Part shown: one piece after another, positions 21,908 to 32,955 of the stretch
Layout of the letters: each line of letters begins with the position of its first letter
How positions within the stretch are numbered: position 1 is the stretch's first letter
Assembly (NCBI RefSeq): GCF_901000735.1
Contig: NC_081545.1
Coordinates: 3,888,583 to 3,952,582 of the forward strand
Source: Corylus avellana
Lineage: Eukaryota; Streptophyta; Magnoliopsida; Fagales; Betulaceae
Direction: 5' to 3'
Length of the DNA: 64,000 nt
The notes under the pieces: generated by a model
Databases searched by the model: none
What the model was told of the DNA's origin: nothing
Seen by the model: only the letters and a program-made list of their open reading frames with translations
Program-made: the position numbers and the translations under genes

Positions 21908-24364
21908 ATAGCCTACATTCATACATCAAAGCTTTTTGTTAACTAAATCGTTTATTGATTTAAGGTGATTTGGGTTATGATTGTTGTTAATGTAGAAGTA
22001 AAAGAGACATATAACATTCAAACTCATTTTCTATAAATAAATTATTGTATACAATTAAATAATCAATCAAATATGTAGTTAAGAAAATGCTTCGATGTGT
22101 GGACGATGACTCTAGGCCGAACCATCTTAATTCTCACCTATGACCTGCATCCATACATCAAAGCCTTAATTCTCTCAATTTCACCTTACATCGTATACGC
22201 TATTATATCTCTAAAATTAAATCTAATTTATAAAACTCACCCTTTGCATTTTAACTTTATGAAAACAAATGGTGAGTAGCTTTTTTAGTAATTAAAGGGC
22301 GTCTAATCCGGGTTAAGATTTTATGCATCATAAGCTAAGACGCAAGGAATAATAGTATATGCATTTTTATTTTATTTTTCCTTTTTAACTTAGAAGAGAT
22401 TTAATGAGTGTGATAGAATCTGTAAGATTTGATTAGGGTTAATGAGATATAATTTCTATAATTAACTCTAGTTTTTAAGTTCAAATTATACCTTTTTCGC
22501 TATTTCAAACATTTTATAACAAATAAAAAAAATAAAAAATAAAAAATCCTCTACTTTACAAAGACCCATTGGCCTTATGATTTATGAACCCAGGTTGCCA
22601 TGTTCGAATGCATCTCACCTTCCTTCTGTGATAGAACTTTATCACAAGCCAATCCTTCCAACCTATTTTTATCGTCTAAATATGTGACTTTGGGCCGGAT
22701 AAGATTATATAGATTGCGATTCCGTGCAATATCTAAGATATTGATATTATAGAGATGTTGTAATTTTAATTACCCAAATTCTACAGGTCATATATTAGGT
22801 CAAAAATAGTTCCACACCTCATTTTCAACCACTTAACCACCCACCGCCGCCTCTCCTACAACTCGTCAGTTACCTCTTCACAAGTGTCGAACTCGTGTCC
22901 TATCATCTTTTACGTCGTTATCCCGTTGTGCAAGTTTTCAACTCGTCGGTCACCTCTTTACAAGTGCCAAACTCTTGTCCTATCATCTTTTATATCGTTA
23001 TCCTGTTGTATAAGATAACAAATCAATCTCTGATAGCGGCTGAACCACCCCTTTAAGCCAATGAAGCAAGTCAATCCCCCTTAAGGTTTGAAAGCCACCC
23101 GACAATGCCTCAGCAATGATAGTGTTGAAGTAGTACAATCCACTATGTGAAATTGTTGTCACCCATAGAACTCAAAGGCTACTCCACCAACATTTTACTT
23201 AGGAGGGTCTCAAGTGGAGCCCCACCGGGGCACCGGTATACACAGAAGTCCCCTGGGTGACCCATAACCAAAAATGGGAAAGCAACCTTTGAGTCCAAGT
23301 GTTGGGTTCCTTTAGGTTCAGTCACATATCTAACTGCGACCGATCAGTTGGCCCATGGGCCAAGCTCATTAGGCCTCAACCTTTGAGTCCAGGTGGTGGG
23401 TTTCTTCAGGTTCAGACAGAATTTTTTTTTCTTCAGGAGGTGGGTTTCTTCTAATTCTCTTAAAGATTTGAGTATGTTTGTTAATATGTTTTGATAAGTG
23501 TGTTTTTTTTCTTTCGAAAAAGTGTTTTTTTAATGTTGACATATTGGCAAGAACGTTTTTTAAGTGTTTTATGTTTTAATTTTTTTTTTTTTTTTCTCTA
23601 ATTGAATAATGTTGTGTTTTAATTGTTTGTTAATGTATTTATCTTTATAACGGAACGGAAAACAAAATAATTAACGTTGTTGTCACTGATTCTGTTTGGA
23701 TATTAGGTCCCCATCCATTAAGGTGATTGAACATTGATTTTCTTTTTCTTCACTCCATTGTTGCCCCCAATAACACTCGAGAATGTGACGGCCAACATAG
23801 ATTTAAGGTGATGTTTCAAATGCTGGCCTAGACAATGCCAACTCATATGCATAAATCTTTCGGCCAGTCCTTTCCTTTCCTTTCCTCTATGCCTTTGAAA
23901 GAAGAATTTTGGGATTGGGATTGGGTTAGAGACAGCTAACGTGAGAGGATAGGTGGGCTCCTTACATGTTCGGACTATCTGAGCAATATCTGGACAGTAA
24001 TTCCACTCGTCCAATTTTTGGGACCCTTTGTTGCCCAATTCATATTTTGAATTGCACTATACTGTTAAATATTAAAATAGTATTTAGAATATAAATAGTT
24101 TGAGTAAAATCTTATATATATGAACCAATAAAATACCCTAAAAAAAAAAAAGTGAGAAAAGGAATTTGAAACTAACAAGTACAGAAAAATCTTGATGGTC
24201 CTTAACGTTTATGTATGATTTAATTTTCTAAAGATTGTGACCAAAATCTGTTTATATATATATATTGTATTGCTTTGCAAAACTAGCATCAACCATGAAA
24301 CTTGTTGAATTACTCTCTTTATTGCCATATTTGGAGTATTACAACTTTTGTTATATTTTTTTTT
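21908..24364. repeat. 2,457-bp sequence, first exact copy, ends at the gap
   Basis: Line by line this matches 29118-31574 at a constant offset of 7,210 bp; I saw no difference. It follows a copia LTR in both places and stops at the N-run. It holds the right arm of the split foldback element (22114-22132), an 80-bp tandem duplication (22860-23015) and unassigned repeat-like sequence near 23160-23400. No convincing gene; a 100-codon frame at 23718-24038 has no ATG and no recognisable domain. Confidence 0.9.
22860..23015. repeat. 80-bp tandem duplication
   Basis: Two diverged units start AACTCGTCAGTTACCTCTTC and AACTCGTCGGTCACCTCTTT and both run through TCCTATCATCTTTTA and the GTTATC(C/T)(C/T)GTTGT end. 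The same pair recurs in the second copy of the large repeat (30070-30225). Confidence 0.8.
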
Positions 24365-24464
24365 NNNNNNNNNNNNNNNNNNNNNNNNNNNNNNNNNNNN
24401 NNNNNNNNNNNNNNNNNNNNNNNNNNNNNNNNNNNNNNNNNNNNNNNNNNNNNNNNNNNNNNNN
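24365..24464. other. Assembly gap (100 N)
   Basis: Exactly 100 N, the conventional placeholder for a gap of unknown size. It falls exactly where the first copy of the 2,457-bp repeat ends. Confidence 0.99.
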
Positions 24465-24973
24465 TATCTTTTTACTCTTAATGATTCAGGGTTACATCAT
24501 ATATATAGATAGAAAAACTCTAAACCCTACTTGTACAGACTTATTAAAGAAATCTCCAAAATACTCTCGCTCTGTGAACGTTGCTATCTCCGCTCCCGTC
24601 TACTTGGCCTTCTACTAATATTAATATGAGCCACCAGTTCCAATAACATAATAATAACTTCTATAATTATTCACATAATTATTAGTAATAGCCAATTTTT
24701 TTTTATTTATTTATTTTTTTTTTTTATGAAAAAAAAAAAAGGGAAGAGGAGGGTAGGAGTGGGGAGTAGAAGGGGAAGGGGAGAAGAGGAGGGAGCAGAT
24801 TTGCCATCTCAAAAATGTTTTCTGAGCTTTAATTGTTTCCTATTGAAGTAGGTTGAGTGAGTGATTGATTATTATTGAATTTGAATAAAATGATGATTTT
24901 AAAAGCCATCTTATTCATTGAGTGATACAAGAGGGATGTTGTTACCATGCAGAATAATTGATGAACAATATAG
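24465..24973. other. Spacer left of copia element 2
   Basis: No gene. Contains a purine-rich tract of about 70 bp (24729-24800, G/A only except for a few bases) and a half copy of the foldback MITE seen at 12473 (about 24860-24930). Confidence 0.5.
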
Positions 24974-25666
24974 TGTTAGGAAATTAATCTTATTTCCCAA
25001 AACCCGTGAGATGCGAAAAATAAGAAGAATGCGGAATAACAAAGATAAGCAATCACACACGACACAAAGATTTAAGTGGTTCGGCTTAACAAGCCTACAT
25101 CCACTGGCGGAGACGACCCGGAGAAAATTCACTATCAAAAGATGGAGTACAAAAGTAGTAGAGAGAAAATCACTCAGATCCCAAAGCCCCAATACACCCA
25201 AATCTCACTATCACACAAGAAAGATTATTCCCAAAATAGAATACAAAAGATAGATGTACAAACTCTTCTTTTGCTGGAACGGATGGCGGCTGATCTCTAT
25301 TTTCTTCTCTCACTCTGCAACACCCTTTTTCTTCTAATCACTTGTTTTTGGCTCCTCCAAAAACCACCAAGAAGAAAACACCCTTGCTGCCTTTGTACCT
25401 CCTCTCAAATTCTCTCTTTTTTCTCCTCCCTTTGGTGCTTCACGTTTTTGGCACACACACATTCACCTTGTGCTTTGTTCCTTATATAGAAGCTTTAACT
25501 CTCCTTTTACATGTTGGTCTAGGACTCCTACTATAAATCAAACAAGGAGTCCAATTACACATAGGAGAAGGACTCCAAAACAAACTTGGACAAAAGTCTT
25601 CTAAACCCAAAAGGAGTAGAGAACTAGTGGGGCCCACGTGTGATGGGTGGCAAGTCACACCTAACA
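24974..25666 (-). repeat. 3' LTR of copia element 2
   Basis: 693 bp with TG...CA ends. It carries private changes, for example a shortened CCTCCTCTCAAATTC stretch, compared with its partner LTR. Confidence 0.92.
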
Positions 25667-25747
25667 ATCTCCACCTTGACTTGAATCCCATCAAGTCTAC
25701 CAAAACGTGTCTCCTCCAGATGTCTCTGCCTCAGCCCCTAAGGGCAA

Positions 25748-28390
25748 TCACACTCCACAAGTGTCACTCAAGTCCAAGTGCCTCTTGAACTTGAGCATAG
25801 GACTTGGTTTAGACATAACACCATGCCTCCCTATCAGCCCCGTCGACCGTACAGCTTTCTTCGATGACTCTTTCTTCTTGTAGACCCATCTGCACCCTTT
25901 AGCCTTCTTTCCTTTGGGTAATTCTCCAGATTCCCAAGTTTTACCTCTCCGTAGTAACTCCACCTCTTTCAGTGTACTATTCTGAGTAGACGATGGATCT
26001 CCACTACAAGCCGTTAGAGCAAAAGAAACCATATCTTCAAAGCCATACCTCTTTGTTGCTTTTCGATCCTGTTTCTCTTTGCCTCTTGCTAAAGAATAAG
26101 ACTCTTCCTGGTGCTGTAAGTCTCTTGAAGATTCTTTGTCATCACATTTATCCGTGAGTGAATACTGTTCATCAAGCTCCACCTCCACGAATTGTTTCTC
26201 TTTCTGCACTGTACTTTCAGAAAGATCATCTAAGTTAACAAACTCAGACTTCTTCGGTTCCTGCTCTGTAACTTCAGGTTCTGCACTTGACCTATCCTTG
26301 TACATAGCACATTCATTAAAAGTCACATTTCGACTTCTAATGATCTTCCGATTTTGATCATCCCAAAATCGATAACCAAAGGCCTCATCTCCATATCCAA
26401 TGAAGAAACACTTACTAGATTTACCATCTAGTTTACTCATGGTATCAGACTCAACATGGACATACAAAGCACAACCAAAAACTTTCAGATGTGAAAGATT
26501 TACCTCTTTTCCACTCCAGACTTCTTCCGGTAGTCTATGGCTCAGGGAAACGGAAGACCCCCTATTTATTAGGTATGTAGCAGTGCTAACTGCATCAGCC
26601 CAGAAAGTCTTTGGTAACCCAGCATGCAATCTCATACTCCTGGCACGCTCATTGAGAGTCTTGTTCATGCACTCAGCCACGCCATTCTGCTGCGGCGTTC
26701 CTGGGATAGTTTTCTCCATTCTAATCCCATTCACTGCACAAAACTGTTTAAACCCCCTGTCTTCGTATTCTCCTCCATTGTCTGATCTCAAACGCTTGAT
26801 CTTCAAGCCCGTTTCAGTCTCAACCATGGCCTTCCATTTCTTAAAAGTCTCAAATACATCAGATTTACTTTTCAAGAAATAAACCCATACCTTCCTGCTT
26901 GAGTCATCAATAAATGTGATGTAATACCGCGAGCCTCCAAGAGATGCCACTGGTGCTGGACCCCACAAATCCGTGTGTACCAGCACCAGCTTTCCAAGCT
27001 TAGGTGTTTTGCCAATTTCCACGAAACTCACCTTCTTCTGCTTCCCTATGATGCAGCCTTCACTCAAATCAGACTCAACTGACTTTAACCTCGGTAGTTT
27101 TCCTTTTGACATAAGTACCTTCATCTCTTTCTCGCTCATGTACCCAAGCCTTAGGTGCCATAGTTTTGAGTCAGCAGTCGTATCTACAACAACATCTGTA
27201 TCCTTGCTGTTCATGGTCATATAGAGAGTACCCGTCTTATGACCACGAGCCAAAATCCTAGCTCCCTTGCTGACCTTCCACTTTCCACCGTGGAAATGAA
27301 TTGAATGCCCTTCCTCATCAAGCTGTCCCACTGAAATCAGATTCTTTTTCAGCTCCGGAACATGCTTGACCTTCTGTAGCTTCCATACCGAGTCACTGTG
27401 AACTCTAATGCGAACATCGCCTAAGCCCACAACATCCAGCGCCGTTCCGTCAGCCAAATACACCTTCCCGAAATCTCCACCAATATAGTTCTCGAGAATT
27501 TCACGGATCGCTGTCGTATGAAAAGATACTCCTAAGTCTAAGACCCAAGAATCAAGGGGACTATCAACAGAAAGAAGTAGGGCATCATATACTTCTTCTG
27601 TCACTATGTTTGCATAATCATTCTCAGTCTCCTTCCGCAGTTCCTTACAATTCTTTTTGTAGTGGCCAGTCTTGCCACAGTTCCAACACTCAGGTTGTTG
27701 TCCGAATTTGGATTTGCTTCTCCCTTTTCTAAAATTTGATCTGCCTTGACCAGAGTTTCTATCTTGTCCTCTGCCCCGACTCTCGAGGTTTAAAGCAGCA
27801 CTAGAACAAGAGGCTTCACCTGCATCTTTTCTGCGAACCTCTTCACTGAGAATCAAATCCCTGACGTCTTCATAGCTCAGTTTACTCTTTCCTACAGAGT
27901 TACTCACAGCCATCCTCACTGCTTCCCAGCTATTGGGCAAAGATGCCAAGACGATCAATGCGCAAACCTCATCATCAAAATTAATTTCCATCGAGAACAA
28001 TTGATTTGTGATGGTGTTGAACTCATTGAGATGATGTGCCACCAAAGCTCCTTCCGCCATCTTTAGGTTGAACAATTTCTTCATCAGATGCACCTTGTTG
28101 TTAGCCGACGGCTTCTCATACATGCTTGACAAAGCCGCCATTAGACCTGCTGCTGTCTTCTCCTTTACAACGTTGTGTGCAACTGATTTTGACAGTGATA
28201 ACCTGATAACTGCTAGGGCTTTGCGATCAAGCAGAGCCCACTCGCTATCATCCATGTCGTTGGGTTGTTCTTCCAAAAGAGGTTGATGAAGATCCTTCCC
28301 ATAAAGAATATCTTCAATTTGTACCTTCCAAAACCCAAAATCTTTGCCGTCGAACTTCTCGATTCCCATCTTTCCTTCTTCACTTGCCAT
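25748..28390 (-). CDS. copia element 2 gag-protease-integrase polyprotein lacking RT/RNase H (880 aa)
   Basis: One uninterrupted frame from ATG 28390. In order: gag (from MASEEGKMGIEKFDG), CCHC knuckle (CWNCGKTGHYKKNC, about residue 240), protease region, GAG-pre-integrase, integrase core with DDE residues present (VHTDLWGP, LRSDNGGEY, NGVAECM), then the truncated RT start RWVYKKKES fused to MSKPSPMLKFKRHLDL and a stop. A full copia polyprotein is normally about 1,300 residues or more, so roughly 450 are absent. Although open, it has likely lesions: the protease motif reads VLDLGVSFH (DLG, not DSG), and the integrase zinc site has Tyr for the second His (LRLGYM) and Ser for the first Cys (LSEGC). 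The particle or enzyme would need helper functions. Confidence 0.92.
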   Translation of the reverse strand: MASEEGKMGIEKFDGKDFGFWKVQIEDILYGKDLHQPLLEEQPNDMDDSEWALLDRKALAVIRLSLSKSVAHNVVKEKTAAGLMAALSSMYEKPSANNKVHLMKKLFNLKMAEGALVAHHLNEFNTITNQLFSMEINFDDEVCALIVLASLPNSWEAVRMAVSNSVGKSKLSYEDVRDLILSEEVRRKDAGEASCSSAALNLESRGRGQDRNSGQGRSNFRKGRSKSKFGQQPECWNCGKTGHYKKNCKELRKETENDYANIVTEEVYDALLLSVDSPLDSWVLDLGVSFHTTAIREILENYIGGDFGKVYLADGTALDVVGLGDVRIRVHSDSVWKLQKVKHVPELKKNLISVGQLDEEGHSIHFHGGKWKVSKGARILARGHKTGTLYMTMNSKDTDVVVDTTADSKLWHLRLGYMSEKEMKVLMSKGKLPRLKSVESDLSEGCIIGKQKKVSFVEIGKTPKLGKLVLVHTDLWGPAPVASLGGSRYYITFIDDSSRKVWVYFLKSKSDVFETFKKWKAMVETETGLKIKRLRSDNGGEYEDRGFKQFCAVNGIRMEKTIPGTPQQNGVAECMNKTLNERARSMRLHAGLPKTFWADAVSTATYLINRGSSVSLSHRLPEEVWSGKEVNLSHLKVFGCALYVHVESDTMSKLDGKSSKCFFIGYGDEAFGYRFWDDQNRKIIRSRNVTFNECAMYKDRSSAEPEVTEQEPKKSEFVNLDDLSESTVQKEKQFVEVELDEQYSLTDKCDDKESSRDLQHQEESYSLARGKEKQDRKATKRYGFEDMVSFALTACSGDPSSTQNSTLKEVELLRRGKTWESGELPKGKKAKGCRWVYKKKESSKKAVRSTGLIGRHGVMSKPSPMLKFKRHLDLSDTCGV

Positions 28391-28410
28391 CGCTCCCACT
28401 TGAACCAACA

Positions 28411-28422
28411 GCTCTGATACCA
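28411..28422 (-). promoter_or_regulatory. Primer-binding site, copia element 2
   Basis: TGGTATCAGAGC on the minus strand, two bases from the 5' LTR, identical to that of element 1. Confidence 0.93.
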
Positions 28423-28424
28423 GT

Positions 28425-29117
28425 TGTTAGGAAATTAATCCTATTTCCCAAGACCCGTGAGATGCGAAAAATAAGAAGAATGCGGAATAACAAAGATAAG
28501 TAATCACACACGACACAAAGATTTAAGTGGTTCGGCTTAACAAGCCTACATCCACTGGCGGAGACGACCCGGAGAAAATCCACTATCAAAAGATGGAGTA
28601 CAAAAATAGTAGAGAGAAAATCACTCAGATCCCAAAGCCCCAATACACCCAAATCTCACTATCACACAAGAGAGATTATTCCCAAAATAAAATACAAAAG
28701 ACAGATGTACAAACTCTTCTTTTGTTGGAACGGATGGCGGCTGATCTCTATTTTCTTCTCTCACTCTGCAGCACCCTTTTTCTTCTAATCACTTGTTTTT
28801 GGCTCCTCCAAAAACCACCAAGAAGAAAACACCCTTGCTGCCCTTGTACCTCCTTCTCTCAAATTCTCTATTTTTTCTCCTCCCTTTGGTGCTTCACGTT
28901 TTTGGCACACACACACAAATTCACCTTGTGTTTTGTTCCTTATATAGAAGCTTAACTCTCCTTTTACATGTTGGTCTAGGACTCCTACTATAAATCAAAC
29001 AAGGAGTCCAATTACACATAGGAGAAGGACTCCAAATCAAACTTGGACAAAAGTCTCCTAAAAGGAGTAGAGAACTAGTGGGGCCCATGTGTGATGGGTG
29101 GCAAGTCACACCTAACA
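28425..29117 (-). repeat. 5' LTR of copia element 2
   Basis: 693 bp. It has its own variants (for example CTCCTAAAAGGAG where element 1 has extra CCCAAA), so it is not a copy of the element 1 LTR, although the DNA beyond both is identical. Confidence 0.92.
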
Positions 29118-31574
29118 ATAGCCTACATTCATACATCAAAGCTTTTTGTTAACTAAATCGTTTATTGATTTAAGGTGATTTGGGTTATGATTGTTGTTAA
29201 TGTAGAAGTAAAAGAGACATATAACATTCAAACTCATTTTCTATAAATAAATTATTGTATACAATTAAATAATCAATCAAATATGTAGTTAAGAAAATGC
29301 TTCGATGTGTGGACGATGACTCTAGGCCGAACCATCTTAATTCTCACCTATGACCTGCATCCATACATCAAAGCCTTAATTCTCTCAATTTCACCTTACA
29401 TCGTATACGCTATTATATCTCTAAAATTAAATCTAATTTATAAAACTCACCCTTTGCATTTTAACTTTATGAAAACAAATGGTGAGTAGCTTTTTTAGTA
29501 ATTAAAGGGCGTCTAATCCGGGTTAAGATTTTATGCATCATAAGCTAAGACGCAAGGAATAATAGTATATGCATTTTTATTTTATTTTTCCTTTTTAACT
29601 TAGAAGAGATTTAATGAGTGTGATAGAATCTGTAAGATTTGATTAGGGTTAATGAGATATAATTTCTATAATTAACTCTAGTTTTTAAGTTCAAATTATA
29701 CCTTTTTCGCTATTTCAAACATTTTATAACAAATAAAAAAAATAAAAAATAAAAAATCCTCTACTTTACAAAGACCCATTGGCCTTATGATTTATGAACC
29801 CAGGTTGCCATGTTCGAATGCATCTCACCTTCCTTCTGTGATAGAACTTTATCACAAGCCAATCCTTCCAACCTATTTTTATCGTCTAAATATGTGACTT
29901 TGGGCCGGATAAGATTATATAGATTGCGATTCCGTGCAATATCTAAGATATTGATATTATAGAGATGTTGTAATTTTAATTACCCAAATTCTACAGGTCA
30001 TATATTAGGTCAAAAATAGTTCCACACCTCATTTTCAACCACTTAACCACCCACCGCCGCCTCTCCTACAACTCGTCAGTTACCTCTTCACAAGTGTCGA
30101 ACTCGTGTCCTATCATCTTTTACGTCGTTATCCCGTTGTGCAAGTTTTCAACTCGTCGGTCACCTCTTTACAAGTGCCAAACTCTTGTCCTATCATCTTT
30201 TATATCGTTATCCTGTTGTATAAGATAACAAATCAATCTCTGATAGCGGCTGAACCACCCCTTTAAGCCAATGAAGCAAGTCAATCCCCCTTAAGGTTTG
30301 AAAGCCACCCGACAATGCCTCAGCAATGATAGTGTTGAAGTAGTACAATCCACTATGTGAAATTGTTGTCACCCATAGAACTCAAAGGCTACTCCACCAA
30401 CATTTTACTTAGGAGGGTCTCAAGTGGAGCCCCACCGGGGCACCGGTATACACAGAAGTCCCCTGGGTGACCCATAACCAAAAATGGGAAAGCAACCTTT
30501 GAGTCCAAGTGTTGGGTTCCTTTAGGTTCAGTCACATATCTAACTGCGACCGATCAGTTGGCCCATGGGCCAAGCTCATTAGGCCTCAACCTTTGAGTCC
30601 AGGTGGTGGGTTTCTTCAGGTTCAGACAGAATTTTTTTTTCTTCAGGAGGTGGGTTTCTTCTAATTCTCTTAAAGATTTGAGTATGTTTGTTAATATGTT
30701 TTGATAAGTGTGTTTTTTTTCTTTCGAAAAAGTGTTTTTTTAATGTTGACATATTGGCAAGAACGTTTTTTAAGTGTTTTATGTTTTAATTTTTTTTTTT
30801 TTTTTCTCTAATTGAATAATGTTGTGTTTTAATTGTTTGTTAATGTATTTATCTTTATAACGGAACGGAAAACAAAATAATTAACGTTGTTGTCACTGAT
30901 TCTGTTTGGATATTAGGTCCCCATCCATTAAGGTGATTGAACATTGATTTTCTTTTTCTTCACTCCATTGTTGCCCCCAATAACACTCGAGAATGTGACG
31001 GCCAACATAGATTTAAGGTGATGTTTCAAATGCTGGCCTAGACAATGCCAACTCATATGCATAAATCTTTCGGCCAGTCCTTTCCTTTCCTTTCCTCTAT
31101 GCCTTTGAAAGAAGAATTTTGGGATTGGGATTGGGTTAGAGACAGCTAACGTGAGAGGATAGGTGGGCTCCTTACATGTTCGGACTATCTGAGCAATATC
31201 TGGACAGTAATTCCACTCGTCCAATTTTTGGGACCCTTTGTTGCCCAATTCATATTTTGAATTGCACTATACTGTTAAATATTAAAATAGTATTTAGAAT
31301 ATAAATAGTTTGAGTAAAATCTTATATATATGAACCAATAAAATACCCTAAAAAAAAAAAAGTGAGAAAAGGAATTTGAAACTAACAAGTACAGAAAAAT
31401 CTTGATGGTCCTTAACGTTTATGTATGATTTAATTTTCTAAAGATTGTGACCAAAATCTGTTTATATATATATATTGTATTGCTTTGCAAAACTAGCATC
31501 AACCATGAAACTTGTTGAATTACTCTCTTTATTGCCATATTTGGAGTATTACAACTTTTGTTATATTTTTTTTT
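29118..31574. repeat. 2,457-bp sequence, second exact copy
   Basis: Identical to 21908-24364 over its whole length, at a constant offset. Here it continues without a gap into unique sequence at 31575. It contains the same foldback arm, 80-bp tandem duplication and unassigned repeat. Confidence 0.9.
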
Positions 31575-32849
31575 CAAACTCACATAACAGTTCATATTTT
31601 ATTGAAATAAGAGCTATGTGAATTGACACATGGCAATCTACATTAATTTAATGGTTAATATGATATGCTTAATGTGAAATGTCAAGTCAATTTATTAGAG
31701 AAACTCCTTACAACACTCTTGTCAAGTCATTCGACTATTCATTCATCAAAAAAGTTAATTTTCTCTCTCCGGGAGAAAGACTTTTCCGGAAAGACTTTTT
31801 CAAGCTCTCAATTTTCAATTGACTTAAACATCGAAGCTATTTCTTGCTTCTCTGCTCACTCTCACAATAACCTAAAATTGGCCGTGCAGATTTCAGAATC
31901 CCATTAACTTCTATTTGTTGTCCACGTGTTTCTAACTCTTGTATTAATCCAAAGTGGTCGGGTTCTTTCAAGACCTGTTTACACTTTGATGGGAAGAAGA
32001 CAGCCATAATATGGAAACTGTTTTGAAATAGTAGTTAAAAAGAAAGTGATGATGAGGTGCATCTCCTACAACAGGACAAAGAGCATGAAAGCAAAGGATA
32101 ACAATTACAGCCAAAAAAGTGGCGAGTTTTATAGATTGGATTAGCTAATCTGGCATGTATGGCACTTCTCAAATCGATTGGTATATATATATATATATAT
32201 TGGTTGCAAAAGAGATTGAAGAACTGAACCTACGAAGTGCATCATGGGAGCTAGGTTGAGTACAAAAAACCAACAAAAAAGCAAAGGTTTCTGTTGTTGC
32301 CGTTGACACATAAATGCTGATTGAACAAAACCAACATCCCTCACCCCTCTACTCCATCAACCATAAATGCTACATTAAAAGCACCAGATTTGTCTCCGTG
32401 AGCTTTTTCACGATTCTTGTACCTTGTTAAATTAATATTCCAACTTCCTTTGTTGTTGGGTGGTTGGAAATTTAAATGCAGCTTCTTCAATGCTCCCACC
32501 ATCACCACCTAGCCATCTATTTTTGCTTGCATGTTATGGCCACTTCCACCTTCTTTTAAGACATGAGAGTCTCTTTCTCTTTCTTTGTACTGGATCTCTC
32601 CCCTCTCCCTCCCACACCCTTCTTCCTAGCTCACTCATAATCTCTCTGTCAGTTTCTTCTTAAATTTCTGCACATTTCTTCACATTTGAAGAATACCCAG
32701 TTGCGTTATTCATCCAAAAAAAAATCTTCATGGAATGCTTGCATTCTTCTTCATTCGTGTTTTTCAGCTTTTGTTTCTGTATGTTTTATGTTATTGCAGA
32801 TGTGCAGAAGGTGCTGCTAAGGTCCAAAAATGGTGGTGGGAGAATGGAT
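31575..32849. other. Upstream region of the MIR171 locus
   Basis: No protein gene. It contains a short (TA)n run (about 32180-32200) and, near 32560-32660, a C/T-rich stretch typical of plant 5' leaders. A possible intron acceptor (TTATTGCAG) ends at 32800, so the MIR171 primary transcript may start in the C/T-rich stretch and be spliced. Confidence 0.45.
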
Positions 32850-32955
32850 CAGTTTTGACGGGATATTGGTCCGGTTCAATAAGAAATCAGTGCTCAAAAT
32901 GTTTCGGGCCCTGTTTTTTGATTGAGCCGTGCCAATATCACGTTCCCCTGCTCTA
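32850..32955 (+). ncRNA. MIR171: MIR171 precursor hairpin
   Basis: The 3' arm at 32919-32939 is the 21-nt miR171 sequence (starts TGATTGAGCCGTG, ends CCAATATC). The shifted miR171b-type register TTGAGCCGTGCC... occupies 32922-32942. The 5' arm (about 32861-32883, GGATATTGGTCCGGTTCAATA) pairs with it with few mismatches, giving a star strand of normal type. The loop between the arms is about 35 nt. miR171 guides cleavage of SCARECROW-like GRAS (SCL6/HAM) mRNAs and so affects meristem maintenance and branching; this is family knowledge. Overlapping short open frames are not real genes. Confidence 0.94.

Larger units (their letters stand above)
24974..29117 (-). mobile_element. Ty1/copia element 2, RT-less, long intact frame
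   Basis: A 4,144-bp minus-strand element with LTRs at 24974-25666 and 28425-29117 and the same structure as element 1, including the same RT/RNase H deletion. The left flank ends TATAG and the right flank starts ATAGC, so a proper 5-bp target duplication is absent; only ATAG is shared. The right flank is the same sequence that follows element 1. The two LTRs differ from each other more than those of element 1 do. A chimeric origin (assembly or recombination) of the right junction is likely. Confidence 0.92.

Noticed and set aside
22860..23015. CRISPR-like or satellite array
   Set aside because: Only two diverged 80-bp units; this is a simple tandem duplication in a plant genome.
23160..23400. 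Possible retrotransposon gene fragment with GAGTCCAAGTGTTGGGTTCC repeats
   Set aside because: Repeat-like wording is seen, but no primer-binding site, LTR border or coding domain could be shown.
23718..24038. 106-codon minus-strand frame, repeated at 30928-31248
   Set aside because: It has no ATG start, no recognisable domain and low-complexity ends. The repetition comes from the duplicated block, not from conservation.
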